Origin: Burkholderiales bacterium
GTDB lineage: Bacteria; Pseudomonadota; Gammaproteobacteria; Burkholderiales; Methylophilaceae
Assembly (NCBI GenBank): GCA_030831475.1
Contig: JAURKY010000006.1
Location: 1 to 64,000, forward strand
Reading direction: 5' to 3'
DNA length: 64,000 nucleotides
Shown here: in pieces, positions 32,859-43,244 of the stretch
Numbering within the stretch: position 1 is the first letter of the stretch
How the letters are laid out: each line of letters starts with the position of its first letter
Program-made: the position numbers and the translations under genes
The notes under the pieces: generated by a model
The model's input: the letters and a program-made list of their open reading frames with translations, nothing else
What the model was told of the DNA's origin: nothing
Databases searched by the model: none

Positions 32859-33328
32859 TACTTAAAATTAAGTTTTTCTCATTAATTTTTCTATCACTTA
32901 TGATGGTTGCATGTGGTTTCCAGCTCCGAGGCTCAATCGAAGCTGATTTTGAAACCATTCATGTGTATGGTGGCTCAGAAGGATTGAATAAACATCTTAT
33001 AAAACGTTTTAAGCAATCAGGAATTAAAATAGTTACAAAGGATCCTGAGAAAACACTTGAGATTTTAAATGATCGACTTGATAAGAGGATACTATCTTTA
33101 AGCAGCTCTGGCTCAGTTAAAGAATATGAGTTAACTTATCTTGTCACATACCGATTTAAATCATTAGAAAGTAGCTGGAGTAAGGAAATTAAAAAAGAAA
33201 TTACTCGCGACTACACTTATGACGATAATGATCGTGTCGCCAAGGAATTGGAAGAAAAAAATATCGTACAACAAATGAGGGATGAGATTGTTAAATCAAT
33301 CGTAAGCCAGATATCGGTCTCTAGATAA
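32855..33328 (+). CDS. lptE: LPS-assembly lipoprotein LptE
   Basis: Lipobox [12 protein letters not shown]; located between leuS and holA. Confidence 0.92.
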   Translation: MILKIKFFSLIFLSLMMVACGFQLRGSIEADFETIHVYGGSEGLNKHLIKRFKQSGIKIVTKDPEKTLEILNDRLDKRILSLSSSGSVKEYELTYLVTYRFKSLESSWSKEIKKEITRDYTYDDNDRVAKELEEKNIVQQMRDEIVKSIVSQISVSR

Positions 33329-33334
33329 TCCATA

Positions 33335-34339
33335 ATGGATCTTTTTTCAAAATTAAATTCTGAAAATAAAAATAAAATTGTTTTATTTGGTAATGAACCT
33401 GTTCAAGTCAATAATTACTACACGCAAATCTTTAATTCACGAGTTAGGCAAAATCTAAATATTCAAAAAGTTGTATTAGATAAAAAATCAGAAACAAAAG
33501 AATTAAACAATATTACATCAAGTATTTCTCTGTTTGAAGAGAGGTCTTTTTTTATATTCATTATCAAAGATTTAAGGTTATCTGATGATATAAAAAGCTA
33601 TATTACTGATTTCTTTAAATCAAACCATGATGACTTTATTCTTTTTCATTACGAGGGAGAATCTAAGGATTTTTTAAAATCTGCTTTTTATAAAACTATA
33701 TCAACCAATGCCTTATTTTTATCTGCACAAGAACCAAAAGCTTATGAATTTAAAAAAATACTTACTGAACTGATGGGGTCCTATAGTCTCAATTTATCTG
33801 CAGAAGCTTTAAACTTGTTAGAGCAGTTTAGTCAAGGAAATTTAATATATGCTAATAATGCTCTAAAAAAATTAGAATTAATTTATGAAAATAATATCAT
33901 TGATGAAAAAGATTTATTGTCATGCTTAACTGACAACTCAAAATATGATGGTTTCAACCTTATAAATTCATGCTTTTCTGGAAACTTAAGCCAAACAAAA
34001 AAAATTATTAACTTTCTTAAAGAACAAAATACTGACCCAATACTCGTTAACGGTCTTCTGTCATGGTTTTTTTCCCCCCTATTAAAGCTAAAAATAAACA
34101 AGCTTCCTCTAACAAGTGATTTACTTATAAAATTTAGAATTTTCGGTGATTCACAAAATTTAATTCGATTTGCCATAAAGCATCTTACAATAAAACAAAT
34201 AGAGGCAAGCTTTAATAAGATTTTTGAAATTGACCAGATTGCAAAAGGTATAAAATACGGTGATGCATGGAGTGAGATTGATAAATTTATTTCTGGTATT
34301 GCCTTTATAATAAGTAAAAAGAAAAATTTAAATACATGA
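33335..34339 (+). CDS. holA: DNA polymerase III delta subunit
   Basis: Position after lptE; FGNEPVQVNNY, LSAEALNLLEQFSQGNLIYANNALKKLELI. Confidence 0.88.
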   Translation: MDLFSKLNSENKNKIVLFGNEPVQVNNYYTQIFNSRVRQNLNIQKVVLDKKSETKELNNITSSISLFEERSFFIFIIKDLRLSDDIKSYITDFFKSNHDDFILFHYEGESKDFLKSAFYKTISTNALFLSAQEPKAYEFKKILTELMGSYSLNLSAEALNLLEQFSQGNLIYANNALKKLELIYENNIIDEKDLLSCLTDNSKYDGFNLINSCFSGNLSQTKKIINFLKEQNTDPILVNGLLSWFFSPLLKLKINKLPLTSDLLIKFRIFGDSQNLIRFAIKHLTIKQIEASFNKIFEIDQIAKGIKYGDAWSEIDKFISGIAFIISKKKNLNT

Positions 34340-35592
34340 ATATCAAAGATTATATTTTAAGTTTAGGTCAAGAAGCAAGATCTGCATCAAGACAAATAGC
34401 GTCTGCTACAACTGTTCAAAAAAATAATTTTTTATCATATTTGGCCGAAGAAGTTATCGATAATAAAGATGAGATTATTAAGCACAACAAAATTGACCTA
34501 GACAATGCAAAAAAAGCGGGTCTTGATACTGCATTTATTGACCGTTTAACTCTTAATGATAAAAATATTCAATTAATGGCTGATGGTTTAAATCAGATTG
34601 AAGTACTTAATGATCCTATCGGTGAAATTATCAACCTCAAATATAGACCCACCGGTATTCAAGTTGGTCAAATGAGGGTGCCCCTTGGAGTCATAGGTAT
34701 GATATATGAATCAAGGCCTAATGTAACAATAGATGCAGCAGGTCTGGCTATAAAATCAAGTAATGCCATTATTCTTAGGGGTGGATCGGAATCCATAAAC
34801 TCCAACAATTATTTATCAAGCCTTATAAAAAAATCTTTATTAAAGTCTGGTCTTCCAGAGGCATCGGTTCAAATTATTGAGCTTACTGATAGAGAAGCGG
34901 TAACAGAGTTAATTCAACTTGGCGAGTATATTGATGTAATTGTCCCTAGAGGGGGGAAAAGTTTAATTAAAAAAATTACCGATGAAGCAAAAGTGCCTGT
35001 GATTAAACATCTTGACGGAAACTGCCATATTTATGTAGATAATAATGCAGACTTAGATATGGCTATCAACATTGTTGATAATGCAAAAACCCAAAGATTA
35101 GGAACTTGCAACACCCTTGAGTCACTGGTTATTCATAAAGATATCGCTCAAGCTTTCTTATCAAAGATAGATAAAATTTTTAATGAAAAAAATATCGAGA
35201 TTAGGGCCTGCCAAAAAAGTTTAAGCTTTTTATCTAATGCAAAAAAAGCATTGGATGATGATTTTGCGACTGAATACTTGGGACCAATTATATCTTGTAA
35301 GATTGTAGATACGCTTGAAGCGGCTATATCTCACATAAACCAATATTCATCGGGACATACTGAAGCAATTATTACAAATAATCATGCAAATGCGATGAGG
35401 TTTCTTCGTGAAGTTGACTCATCCAGTGTAATGATAAACGCCTCAACTCGTTTTGCTGACGGTTTTGAGTATGGGCTTGGGGCAGAAATTGGTATTTCAA
35501 CTGATAAATTTCATGCTCGAGGTCCAGTAGGCCTAGAAGGTCTAACCTCATTAAAATATGTTGTATTAGGTACGGGTCAAACTCGAAAATAA
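34336..35592 (+). CDS. proA: Gamma-glutamyl phosphate reductase
   Basis: VPLGVIGMIYESRPNVTIDAAGLAIKSSNAIILRGGSE, VPVIKHLDGNCHIYVD, STRFADGFEYGLGAEIGISTDK. Confidence 0.97.
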   Translation: MNIKDYILSLGQEARSASRQIASATTVQKNNFLSYLAEEVIDNKDEIIKHNKIDLDNAKKAGLDTAFIDRLTLNDKNIQLMADGLNQIEVLNDPIGEIINLKYRPTGIQVGQMRVPLGVIGMIYESRPNVTIDAAGLAIKSSNAIILRGGSESINSNNYLSSLIKKSLLKSGLPEASVQIIELTDREAVTELIQLGEYIDVIVPRGGKSLIKKITDEAKVPVIKHLDGNCHIYVDNNADLDMAINIVDNAKTQRLGTCNTLESLVIHKDIAQAFLSKIDKIFNEKNIEIRACQKSLSFLSNAKKALDDDFATEYLGPIISCKIVDTLEAAISHINQYSSGHTEAIITNNHANAMRFLREVDSSSVMINASTRFADGFEYGLGAEIGISTDKFHARGPVGLEGLTSLKYVVLGTGQTRK

Positions 35593-36251
35593 TGTTATCA
35601 AAAAATATTGGGCTTTATGGTGGCGCATTTGATCCAATCCATAAAGCCCACATGATCATTGCTAAAAAAAGTTTAAATTTTTTTAATCTCAACCATTTAA
35701 TATTTATTCCCACTGGCAAATCTGCATTTAATAAACAACTTACAGATTCAGATCATAGAATTGATATGCTAAACAAGGTAATCAAAGATAAAAAATTTTT
35801 AATCAGTAACTTTGAAATTGAAAAATCAAAAAATGGAATGACGTCTTACACAATAGACACTATTAAAAGCTACTTTAATCTAGATAATCATTTATTTTTT
35901 ATAATGGGTTTTGATGCATTCAAAACCTTTAATCAGTGGAAGGATTGGAAAAACTTTTTAAACTATTGTCACTTAATTATTATTAATCGATACGACGATG
36001 GATTTAACTTTAATGAGCTTCCTAGTGATATAAGAAATTTTGTAAAAAATAATGAGGTTAAGGATAAAGAAGAGCTTTTTCAAAAAAAACATAAAATATT
36101 TTGTTTAGAGATTGAAAAGATGGCCATGGAATCATCCAAAATAAAACAAAAAATTCTAAATAATGAAGATTTATCAGATGACCTTGATCAAGAGGTAATT
36201 AAGTACATTAAAGAAAAAAAACTTTATTCCGTTTCTGGCCAATCAAAATAA
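35592..36251 (+). CDS. nadD: Nicotinate-nucleotide adenylyltransferase
   Basis: IGLYGGAFDPIHKAHMIIAKKS, FIPTGKSAFNK, FFIMGFDAFKTFNQWKDW. Confidence 0.93.
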   Translation: MLSKNIGLYGGAFDPIHKAHMIIAKKSLNFFNLNHLIFIPTGKSAFNKQLTDSDHRIDMLNKVIKDKKFLISNFEIEKSKNGMTSYTIDTIKSYFNLDNHLFFIMGFDAFKTFNQWKDWKNFLNYCHLIIINRYDDGFNFNELPSDIRNFVKNNEVKDKEELFQKKHKIFCLEIEKMAMESSKIKQKILNNEDLSDDLDQEVIKYIKEKKLYSVSGQSK

Positions 36252-36904
36252 TCAGCAAAATTAATTGGCTCAATCTTGGATAAAATTTTTGGTATAACGC
36301 CTAAGCATGGTTCAGAAATGCTCTCTTTAAGGTAATTGATATTTTCATCAACACACAACATGTCCTCCTCAATAATGTTTGCAATCCACCCAAAAATTTT
36401 ATTATGTTTAGCTTTGATGGCTTTATAGGTTAAGAGAGTATGATTTAAACAGCCTAAACGAACTCCAACAACTAAAATTACAGGCACATCAATGAAGGTA
36501 ATTAAATCAGACATTCTCCTCTCAAAATCAATTGGAGCCTCATAGCCCCCTGCACCCTCAATTAAAACAACATCAGCCTTTGAGTGTATTTGCTTAATGT
36601 TGTCCTTTATCAAATCAAAATTAATAGGGCAGTTTTCTTGGGCAGTAACAATATGAGGAGACACGGCTTTATCAAAAGAGTAATAATTAATATCCTTATA
36701 ATCAAGATCAATATTCGAATATTTTTTTAATAGAAAAACATCTTCATTTAATTTTTGCTTATTAAAAATTTGGACCCCAGCAGAAATTGGCTTTAATCCA
36801 ACAACTTTTAAATTCTTTGATTTTAAAAAAGATAATAGACCGCAAGTAATGAATGTTTTGCCAATACCAGTATCTGTTCCGGTTATAAAATAGGTATTAT
36901 TCAT
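36224..36904 (-). CDS. bioD: Dethiobiotin synthetase
   Basis: YFITGTDTGIGKTFITCGLL, LIEGAGGYEAPI, VVGVRLGCLNHTLLT. Confidence 0.95.
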   Translation of the reverse strand: MNNTYFITGTDTGIGKTFITCGLLSFLKSKNLKVVGLKPISAGVQIFNKQKLNEDVFLLKKYSNIDLDYKDINYYSFDKAVSPHIVTAQENCPINFDLIKDNIKQIHSKADVVLIEGAGGYEAPIDFERRMSDLITFIDVPVILVVGVRLGCLNHTLLTYKAIKAKHNKIFGWIANIIEEDMLCVDENINYLKESISEPCLGVIPKILSKIEPINFADYFDWPETE

Positions 36905-37761
36905 TTTACAAAGTTAATTGGTTTTAGATTATCAGTATTATTAGGCTTCCATGCGTGTGCATAGATCACCTCATAGCTTGCTGGATAAAGATTGTCGTTT
37001 TTGTAGTTTGAATATTGATGAATAATTTTTTCCAAATAGCCTCTACCCTGCATACCCTTAAAGTCATCCATATTGCCACTTGTTGCTCCAATCTTTTTTA
37101 GATCTTTAAATAAATCTCTGGGATGCTGGTATGTCATCACAAAATTTTCACGATCAAGAACTGGGTTTTGAAAACCTAGCTTTAACAATAAATCCCCAAG
37201 CTCATGCATATCGATAAAATGGCTGGTTGTTGATTTATTAAAAATTTGTTTTGAAATTTGATTAAGCTCCAATAATGTATCTGGGCCAAAAGTGCTCAGA
37301 ATAAACAGCCCTCCTGGTTTTAGAGCGTTTAACACTTCTTTCAAAAGTTGTTCAATATCAGAAGCCCATTGGATGGAGCTAGAACTCCATACCATATCAA
37401 AACTATTTTTTGCAAAAGGTAGTTGCTCAAAATCTGAACATATATACATATCCTCTTTTCTTCTTACCCATTGCAAAAAATTTTTATTTTTAGCTTGGCC
37501 CTGAAGCAACATTTTTTCGGAAAAATCTAAATTAATTATTTTTGTTTTTTTATACTTTCTTTGCAATAATTTACCAGCGCGGGATGTGCCAGAACCAAGA
37601 TCTATGATTAGTTTTGGATCAAATTTAACAAACTGTAATCTATCTATTAAGTTATCAATAATTTGATGTTGAAGAACGGCATACTCATCGTAAGTTTTAG
37701 CAGCTCGATCAAAAATCATTCTTTTCAAAGATTTATTTATCATAGTTTTCATTAAATTCAT
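36901..37761 (-). CDS. bioC: Malonyl-ACP O-methyltransferase BioC
   Basis: FDRAAKTYDEYAVLQ, IIDLGSGTSRAGKLL, DMVWSSSSIQWASDIEQLLKEV; bio operon context. Confidence 0.92.
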   Translation of the reverse strand: MNLMKTMINKSLKRMIFDRAAKTYDEYAVLQHQIIDNLIDRLQFVKFDPKLIIDLGSGTSRAGKLLQRKYKKTKIINLDFSEKMLLQGQAKNKNFLQWVRRKEDMYICSDFEQLPFAKNSFDMVWSSSSIQWASDIEQLLKEVLNALKPGGLFILSTFGPDTLLELNQISKQIFNKSTTSHFIDMHELGDLLLKLGFQNPVLDRENFVMTYQHPRDLFKDLKKIGATSGNMDDFKGMQGRGYLEKIIHQYSNYKNDNLYPASYEVIYAHAWKPNNTDNLKPINFVK

Positions 37762-38500
37762 GAAAAGTATTCATAAAATCATCCATATGACTTAAAAAAG
37801 GTAGATGGGCAGCCCCTTTAAAAATTTTAATTTTCGAAAATTTTAATTTTTTATTCATAAATTCTGATGCTTCTAATGGAACAAGCTTATCCAGATTTCC
37901 AGTCATTATCATCGACGGGATATCAATGTAAGGAAGCAAATATCTCAAATCATTTTGTAATAGTAGATTGAGACTTTTTTTTAATGAATCAATGTCCGGA
38001 GCTTTTTTTAAAAAAAGGAGTTTAAGTTTTTTTAAAATTGTTTTTCTGTATTCACTGCCTAGCAGTTGTAAATTCAAAAATCTTTCCATGGTTGTTTGCC
38101 AATCAGCAATTAAATCGTTTGCGAACTTATTAAAAATATTTGCCTCAACTCCGCTATGCCAATCTCCAATCTGATTAACAAAACATGGAGTTGTAGAGAC
38201 TAAAAATAATTTTTTTATTTTTTTGGGAAATTTATAAGAGTAATTTATTGCAATTTGTCCTCCAAAAGACCAACCCATGATGGAGAAATGAGATAAATTG
38301 AGCGCATTAATCTCTACGTTAATTTGATCCATATCAATGAATTGAGTATTTTTATTTGTCCCCATTCCGGGCAAATCAATTAAAAAAACTTGTTGAGTTT
38401 TAGCAATTTTTTTTGCTAAATCTATCCATATCTCTGACGTCATAGCCCATCCATGGATCATCACGATTGGTTCACCTTTGCCTAAAACCTTATATAGCAT
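37733..38500 (-). CDS. bioH: Pimeloyl-ACP methyl ester esterase BioH
   Basis: MIHGWAMTSEIW, IMGWSFGGQIAI (GxSxG), GAAHLPFLSH; bio operon context. Confidence 0.9.
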   Translation of the reverse strand: MLYKVLGKGEPIVMIHGWAMTSEIWIDLAKKIAKTQQVFLIDLPGMGTNKNTQFIDMDQINVEINALNLSHFSIMGWSFGGQIAINYSYKFPKKIKKLFLVSTTPCFVNQIGDWHSGVEANIFNKFANDLIADWQTTMERFLNLQLLGSEYRKTILKKLKLLFLKKAPDIDSLKKSLNLLLQNDLRYLLPYIDIPSMIMTGNLDKLVPLEASEFMNKKLKFSKIKIFKGAAHLPFLSHMDDFMNTFHEFNENYDK

Positions 38501-39686
38501 GGGAATTTATCAACGAATTAATAGCTTGAGTTAAACCTAAGACATCTTTTAAACTATGTAAAGCGCTGAGCGAGATACGAAGCCTAGAAGTATTTTTTTC
38601 AACCGTAGGTGGCCTAATTGAAGATACATAAAAGCCCATGTGCATTAATTTTTTTGATATAGCCAAAACCTTCTTTTCATCTTTCAATATAATCGGTTGA
38701 ATTGGTGTAATTGAATTGCCTAATAATTCCTTTTTATCAATTTGCTCTCTAAAAATTTTTATTAACTTATTTAAGTGAGTTCTTAGTATTTGCTTATTTT
38801 TAATTATTTCCAAAGATGTTAATGCCGCAAGCGATATGCTTGGATTTTGAGCAGTTGTATAGATATAGGGCTTGGCTTTTTGCATCATATAGTCACCGAT
38901 TATTTTTTTTGAACATAATACTGAGCCAGACAATCCAATAGATTTCCCAAAAGTTAGAAGATAAATGATTCGATCAAAATCTTTTTTTTCAATACCATTA
39001 AAATGGCTTAAGATGCCTTGGCCATTTTTACCCAAAATACCGTAACCATGCGCATCATCAATGTATAAATAAGCATCATATTTCTTGCATAACCTCAAAA
39101 GCCCAGGAATATCAGCCACATCTCCATCCATACTAAAAACACCATCGGTCACAATCCATTTCTTCTTTGCATTACTCTTTTCTAACTGAGCCTCCAAGGA
39201 TTTCATATCAAGGTGTGCATACCTATAAAAGCGTGCGCCACTTGCAAGTACGCCCTGATTAAGTGATGCATGGTTTAGCTTATCAATAAAAACTGCGTCT
39301 GATTTTGCAATCATGGTGGTAAAAAATGCCAAATTGGCCATATATCCTGAGCTAAATAATAGCCCTTGATCCATACCAATCAAGCGTGCAATTTTTTTTT
39401 CAAGCTCAGTTTGTTTTTTTATATGGCCTGAAATAAGATGAGATGCGCCCGCACCGCAACCAAAACTTTTGATACCTTCAACCATTGTTTTTTTTACAGA
39501 TGCATCTTGAGACAGACCTAGATAATCATTGGATGAGAAATTAATGTACCATTTCCCCTTAATTGAGATCTTCTGTTTTTTTACATGCTCAATATCGTGT
39601 CTAGACCTCAAGAGATTATGATCTCGAAGGGATTTTAGTTCTCTATTAAGTTCTTCATAAAGCATATTAATTGGATTTAATGCCAA
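38490..39686 (-). CDS. bioF: 8-amino-7-oxononanoate synthase
   Basis: [57 protein letters not shown]. Confidence 0.95.
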   Translation of the reverse strand: MALNPINMLYEELNRELKSLRDHNLLRSRHDIEHVKKQKISIKGKWYINFSSNDYLGLSQDASVKKTMVEGIKSFGCGAGASHLISGHIKKQTELEKKIARLIGMDQGLLFSSGYMANLAFFTTMIAKSDAVFIDKLNHASLNQGVLASGARFYRYAHLDMKSLEAQLEKSNAKKKWIVTDGVFSMDGDVADIPGLLRLCKKYDAYLYIDDAHGYGILGKNGQGILSHFNGIEKKDFDRIIYLLTFGKSIGLSGSVLCSKKIIGDYMMQKAKPYIYTTAQNPSISLAALTSLEIIKNKQILRTHLNKLIKIFREQIDKKELLGNSITPIQPIILKDEKKVLAISKKLMHMGFYVSSIRPPTVEKNTSRLRISLSALHSLKDVLGLTQAINSLINSHAI

Positions 39687-40671
39687 GTCTTTTAAAAAGA
39701 GATTGGTCTTTTTCTGTGTTGGGATTTCCTGTAGTTAAAAGCTCCTCGCCATAAAAGATAGAGTTTGCGCCAGCGAAAAAAGCAAGAGACTGAATACCAT
39801 CATCCATAGACTCCCTGCCAGCGGAAAGTCTCACAAAACTTTGTGGCATCGTTATACGTGCAATTGCGATGGTTCTCACAAATTCAAAATGATCGAGCTC
39901 CTCAGTGCCCATCAGGGGTGTGCCCTCAACTTGAGTTAAAAGGTTAATAGGTACGCTTTCTGGCGGATGTTCCATATTTGCTAATTGATGAATTAATCCT
40001 ACTCGACCGCTACGACTCTCACCCATGCCTACAATGCCACCGCAACATACATGAATATCTGCAGCTCTCACACGATCTAAAGTGTCTAGCCTATCTTTAT
40101 ATGTTCTCGTAGAGATAACATCGCCATAATATTCTGGAGACGTATCAAGATTATGATTGTAATAATCTAGTCCGGCCTCTTTTAATTCCTCAGCTTGACC
40201 CTCTTTTAGCATACCGAGCGTAGCACATGCCTCCAGACCAAGCGCTTTGACCTCCCTAACCATTTGTTTAACTAAATCCAAGTCCCTTTGTTTTGGTCCT
40301 CTCCATGCAGCACCCATGCAAAAACGTGTAGCACCGGCTGCTTTTGCTGACTGAGCAGACTTGATTACCTCATCAATGTTTAATATAGGAGTATTTTCAA
40401 CTTCTGTGGAGTAACGTGCAGATTGAGGGCAGTAGCCACAATCCTCAGAACAGCCACCAGTTTTAATGGATAACAGCGTACTAAGTTGGACAGTATTGGC
40501 ATCAAAGTTTTGTCTATGGATTGTATGAGCCTGAAACAGAAGGTCATTAAAGGGTAAATCAAATAATTTCTCAATTGCCTGTTTAGACCATCGCTCTTTT
40601 ACATTAGACTGATGAAATGATTTATAAAATTCAACATTTTTTACTTGGGCCTGATTTTTTTTTGATGGCAT
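39667..40671 (-). CDS. bioB: Biotin synthase
   Basis: [56 protein letters not shown]. Confidence 0.97.
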   Translation of the reverse strand: MPSKKNQAQVKNVEFYKSFHQSNVKERWSKQAIEKLFDLPFNDLLFQAHTIHRQNFDANTVQLSTLLSIKTGGCSEDCGYCPQSARYSTEVENTPILNIDEVIKSAQSAKAAGATRFCMGAAWRGPKQRDLDLVKQMVREVKALGLEACATLGMLKEGQAEELKEAGLDYYNHNLDTSPEYYGDVISTRTYKDRLDTLDRVRAADIHVCCGGIVGMGESRSGRVGLIHQLANMEHPPESVPINLLTQVEGTPLMGTEELDHFEFVRTIAIARITMPQSFVRLSAGRESMDDGIQSLAFFAGANSIFYGEELLTTGNPNTEKDQSLFKRLGIKSN

Positions 40672-40708
40672 AGTTAATTTAACCTATTGATTTTTAATAT
40701 TAATCCCT

Positions 40709-40741
40709 ATTGTAAATTAATTTTACAATATTTATTAACAA
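40709..40741. promoter_or_regulatory. Inverted repeat / candidate BirA-like operator upstream of bioB
   Basis: Perfect 8-5-8 IR ATTGTAAA-TTAAT-TTTACAAT (40709-40729), plus TTGTAAATT-N14-TATTAACAA (40710-40741). Confidence 0.4.
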
Positions 40742-40760
40742 TTGTATAAAATTTAATCAA

Positions 40761-41225
40761 ATGTTTAATATAGTTTTATTTGAACCCGAAATTCCTCCTA
40801 ATACAGGCAATATTATTCGTCTTTGCGTTAATGCTGGGTCGTACCTTCATATTATAAAACCCATGGCATTTAGCTTGGATGAAAAAGCTGTCAAACGCTC
40901 AGGTATGGACTACAGGGCTGTTGCTCAAGTTAAAACCTATGAATGCTATGAAGAGTTTTTAAAATTATGTAAACCTGCACGTATTTTTGCTGTAACAACG
41001 AAAGCTAAGACTTTGTACCATCAGCAAACTTTTATGAAAGGAGACTTTTTTTTATTTGGCCCTGAAACTCGTGGGCTACCGAAAGAAATACTTGATCGCA
41101 AGGATAATAAATCATTAATTCGTGTTCCGATGGTTAAAAACAATCGAAGTATCAATCTTGCAAACACGGTCAGTATTATTCTATATGAGGCATGGCGACA
41201 AATTAATTTTGAAAATGGTCAATAA
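40761..41225 (+). CDS. trmL: tRNA (cytidine/uridine-2'-O-)-methyltransferase TrmL
   Basis: MFNIVLFEPEIPPNTGNIIRLCVNAG, LFGPETRGLPKEIL, NLANTVSIILYEAWRQ. Confidence 0.95.
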   Translation: MFNIVLFEPEIPPNTGNIIRLCVNAGSYLHIIKPMAFSLDEKAVKRSGMDYRAVAQVKTYECYEEFLKLCKPARIFAVTTKAKTLYHQQTFMKGDFFLFGPETRGLPKEILDRKDNKSLIRVPMVKNNRSINLANTVSIILYEAWRQINFENGQ

Positions 41226-42209
41226 CTAATGTTCTTGTTTAAGGCTCCTACCTAACAAATCAAGCACTGCATCTTTTGCAGATTTACCATTATGGATAAC
41301 ATTAAAAACCTCACGCGTAATGGGCATATCAACCCCAAGGACTTCGCTTCGTTTATTGACTTCGGTTGCCGTATTTACACCCTCAGCCACATGGCCCAAT
41401 CCCTTTAAAATATCATCTAAAGACTGGCCTTTAGCAAGCCTAATTCCTACCTCTCGATTTCGGGAGTATTCTCCAGTGCAAGTTAAAACTAGGTCGCCAG
41501 CTCCAGCAAGACCACCAAAAGTTTCAGGTTTCCCTCCTAAAGCAACTCCAAACCTTGTGATCTCAGCTAAGCCACGGGTAATTAGGGCAGCACGAGCATT
41601 ATTACCAAAACCCATACCGTCGGAGATACCAGAGGCAATGGCAATTACGTTCTTTAATGCCCCGCCTACTGAGACACCCACAATATCGTGACTCATATAA
41701 ACACGCATATTTCCATGATGAAACAAATTAGCCACAAGTGAGGATAGTTTTTCATCAGTTGCGGCACATGTCACAGCTGTAGGTAATTCCCTTACAAGTT
41801 CAGCAGCAAAGCTGGGGCCTGATAGAACTCCGTATGAATAAGAGGAACCTAACTCATCTCTTGCCACTTCATGGGGTAATTTTGAGCTATCCATCTCCAA
41901 GCCTTTGTTTGCCCATATTATTGGGCTACGTGTAATTTCTTTTAAAGACTTAAGAATGGTTCTAAAACCATAGGTGGGAACAACAGAAATAATAAGATCA
42001 GATCCCTTAACAGCTTTTTCTAAATTAGATTCTAAAACTAATTGATCTGGAAATTTAAAATCACCTAAATACAAAGGATTTGATCGAGCTTTTGCCATTC
42101 CAGAGATATGACCATTGTTCCTAGCCCATAGTGTAACTGGATATTTAATGGCTAAATGCATGGCAAGAGCTGAACCCCACGCACCTGCTCCAAGAACAGT
42201 CAACTTCAT
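41226..42209 (-). CDS. gpsA: Glycerol-3-phosphate dehydrogenase [NAD(P)+]
   Basis: LGAGAWGSALAMHLA, LSGPSFAAELVRELPTAV, GGALKNVIAIASGISDGMGFGNNARAALITRG. Confidence 0.97.
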   Translation of the reverse strand: MKLTVLGAGAWGSALAMHLAIKYPVTLWARNNGHISGMAKARSNPLYLGDFKFPDQLVLESNLEKAVKGSDLIISVVPTYGFRTILKSLKEITRSPIIWANKGLEMDSSKLPHEVARDELGSSYSYGVLSGPSFAAELVRELPTAVTCAATDEKLSSLVANLFHHGNMRVYMSHDIVGVSVGGALKNVIAIASGISDGMGFGNNARAALITRGLAEITRFGVALGGKPETFGGLAGAGDLVLTCTGEYSRNREVGIRLAKGQSLDDILKGLGHVAEGVNTATEVNKRSEVLGVDMPITREVFNVIHNGKSAKDAVLDLLGRSLKQEH

Positions 42210-42212
42210 AAG

Positions 42213-42659
42213 TTAAAGTCCCCAAACATCCTCAGCACGGATGTAACCTTCAATATTTTGAGACAATGTCTTAACTTGAATCCATCCGTTAGTTGGAAAA
42301 GGGCTTAGAAGTTTGAGTGTGATATCTTTATCTATTTTTGCCAAATGAACACTTTCAGTTGTTGGTTTATAGAAAAGATTAACATTATCATTAAGGGTCA
42401 TCACATTTCGATCTTTAGAGGTGTCAGCGCTTTGAATCCAACTGATTTTTCCTAAATGATCTTTAACTTTAATCCAATCTTTAAGACGAACCATCACTTG
42501 TAATGGATAGCCTTCTGTAATAATAAATTCTTTATCTGTTGATGAGGAAGGACCTTCATAAAGGAAAGCCTTTTTTGCTTTTATTGAGACAAAATCAGCC
42601 GACAGTGCCGGCTGAATTAAAATAAAAAATGTTACGAAACATAAGAAAAAAAATTTCAT
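42213..42659 (-). CDS. Secreted SH3-domain protein
   Basis: Signal peptide; paired SH3-like stretches (KKAFLYEGPSSS..., DNVNLFYKPTTES...GYIRAEDVWGL). Confidence 0.8.
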   Translation of the reverse strand: MKFFFLCFVTFFILIQPALSADFVSIKAKKAFLYEGPSSSTDKEFIITEGYPLQVMVRLKDWIKVKDHLGKISWIQSADTSKDRNVMTLNDNVNLFYKPTTESVHLAKIDKDITLKLLSPFPTNGWIQVKTLSQNIEGYIRAEDVWGL

Positions 42660-42661
42660 TC

Positions 42662-43174
42662 TTATTTTTGAGCGGCTTGTTGTTGTTTTTGTTGAACATA
42701 CAAGTTCTCAAAATTGATCGGATTTAAAAGAACCGTTGTAAAGCCTGCTTTTGTGATCAAATCTGAGACAGCTTCTCTAGCATAAGGAAAGAGGATATTT
42801 GGGCATGTAATTGCAAGAATTGGCTCTAAATTCTCTTCAGGAACATTTCTTACAGCGAAAATACCAGCCTGCGTCACATCAATAAGGAATGCTGTTTTAT
42901 CGTTAATTTTAGATGTTACGGTGACCTGTAGAGCAACTTCAAAAAAACCGTCAGGCAAAGGTTGAGCATTATTATTGAGCTCTACACTTACTTGCGGTGC
43001 TTCTCGACTCGTAAAAATTTCTGGAGAATTAGGAACCTCAACTGAAACATCTTTAAGGTAAAGTTTTTCTATGCCAAAACCAGGACCTTGTTGCTGTGCC
43101 TCTGGGGATGAACTTGTTTTAGACGCGCCATTTTTTGTAGTTTTTGCTGTTTTTGTTTTCTTATCTTGAGCCAT
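42662..43174 (-). CDS. secB: Protein-export chaperone SecB
   Basis: IEKLYLKDVSVEVPNSPEIF, ITCPNILFPYAREAVSDLITKAGF, LLNPINFENLYVQQ. Confidence 0.95.
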   Translation of the reverse strand: MAQDKKTKTAKTTKNGASKTSSSPEAQQQGPGFGIEKLYLKDVSVEVPNSPEIFTSREAPQVSVELNNNAQPLPDGFFEVALQVTVTSKINDKTAFLIDVTQAGIFAVRNVPEENLEPILAITCPNILFPYAREAVSDLITKAGFTTVLLNPINFENLYVQQKQQQAAQK

Positions 43175-43244
43175 TATTAATCCATAATTTTCTAAAAACG
43201 CTATTTTATATGTTTATGAAGCAAGTATGAACCAAAATTAGTAA

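Noticed and set aside
33883-34176. 97-aa minus-strand ORF inside holA
   Set aside because: Antisense shadow of holA; nothing supports translation.
41320-41691. 123-aa plus-strand ORF antisense to gpsA
   Set aside because: Lies wholly within strongly supported gpsA on the opposite strand; composition is typical of a shadow ORF with no recognisable domain.
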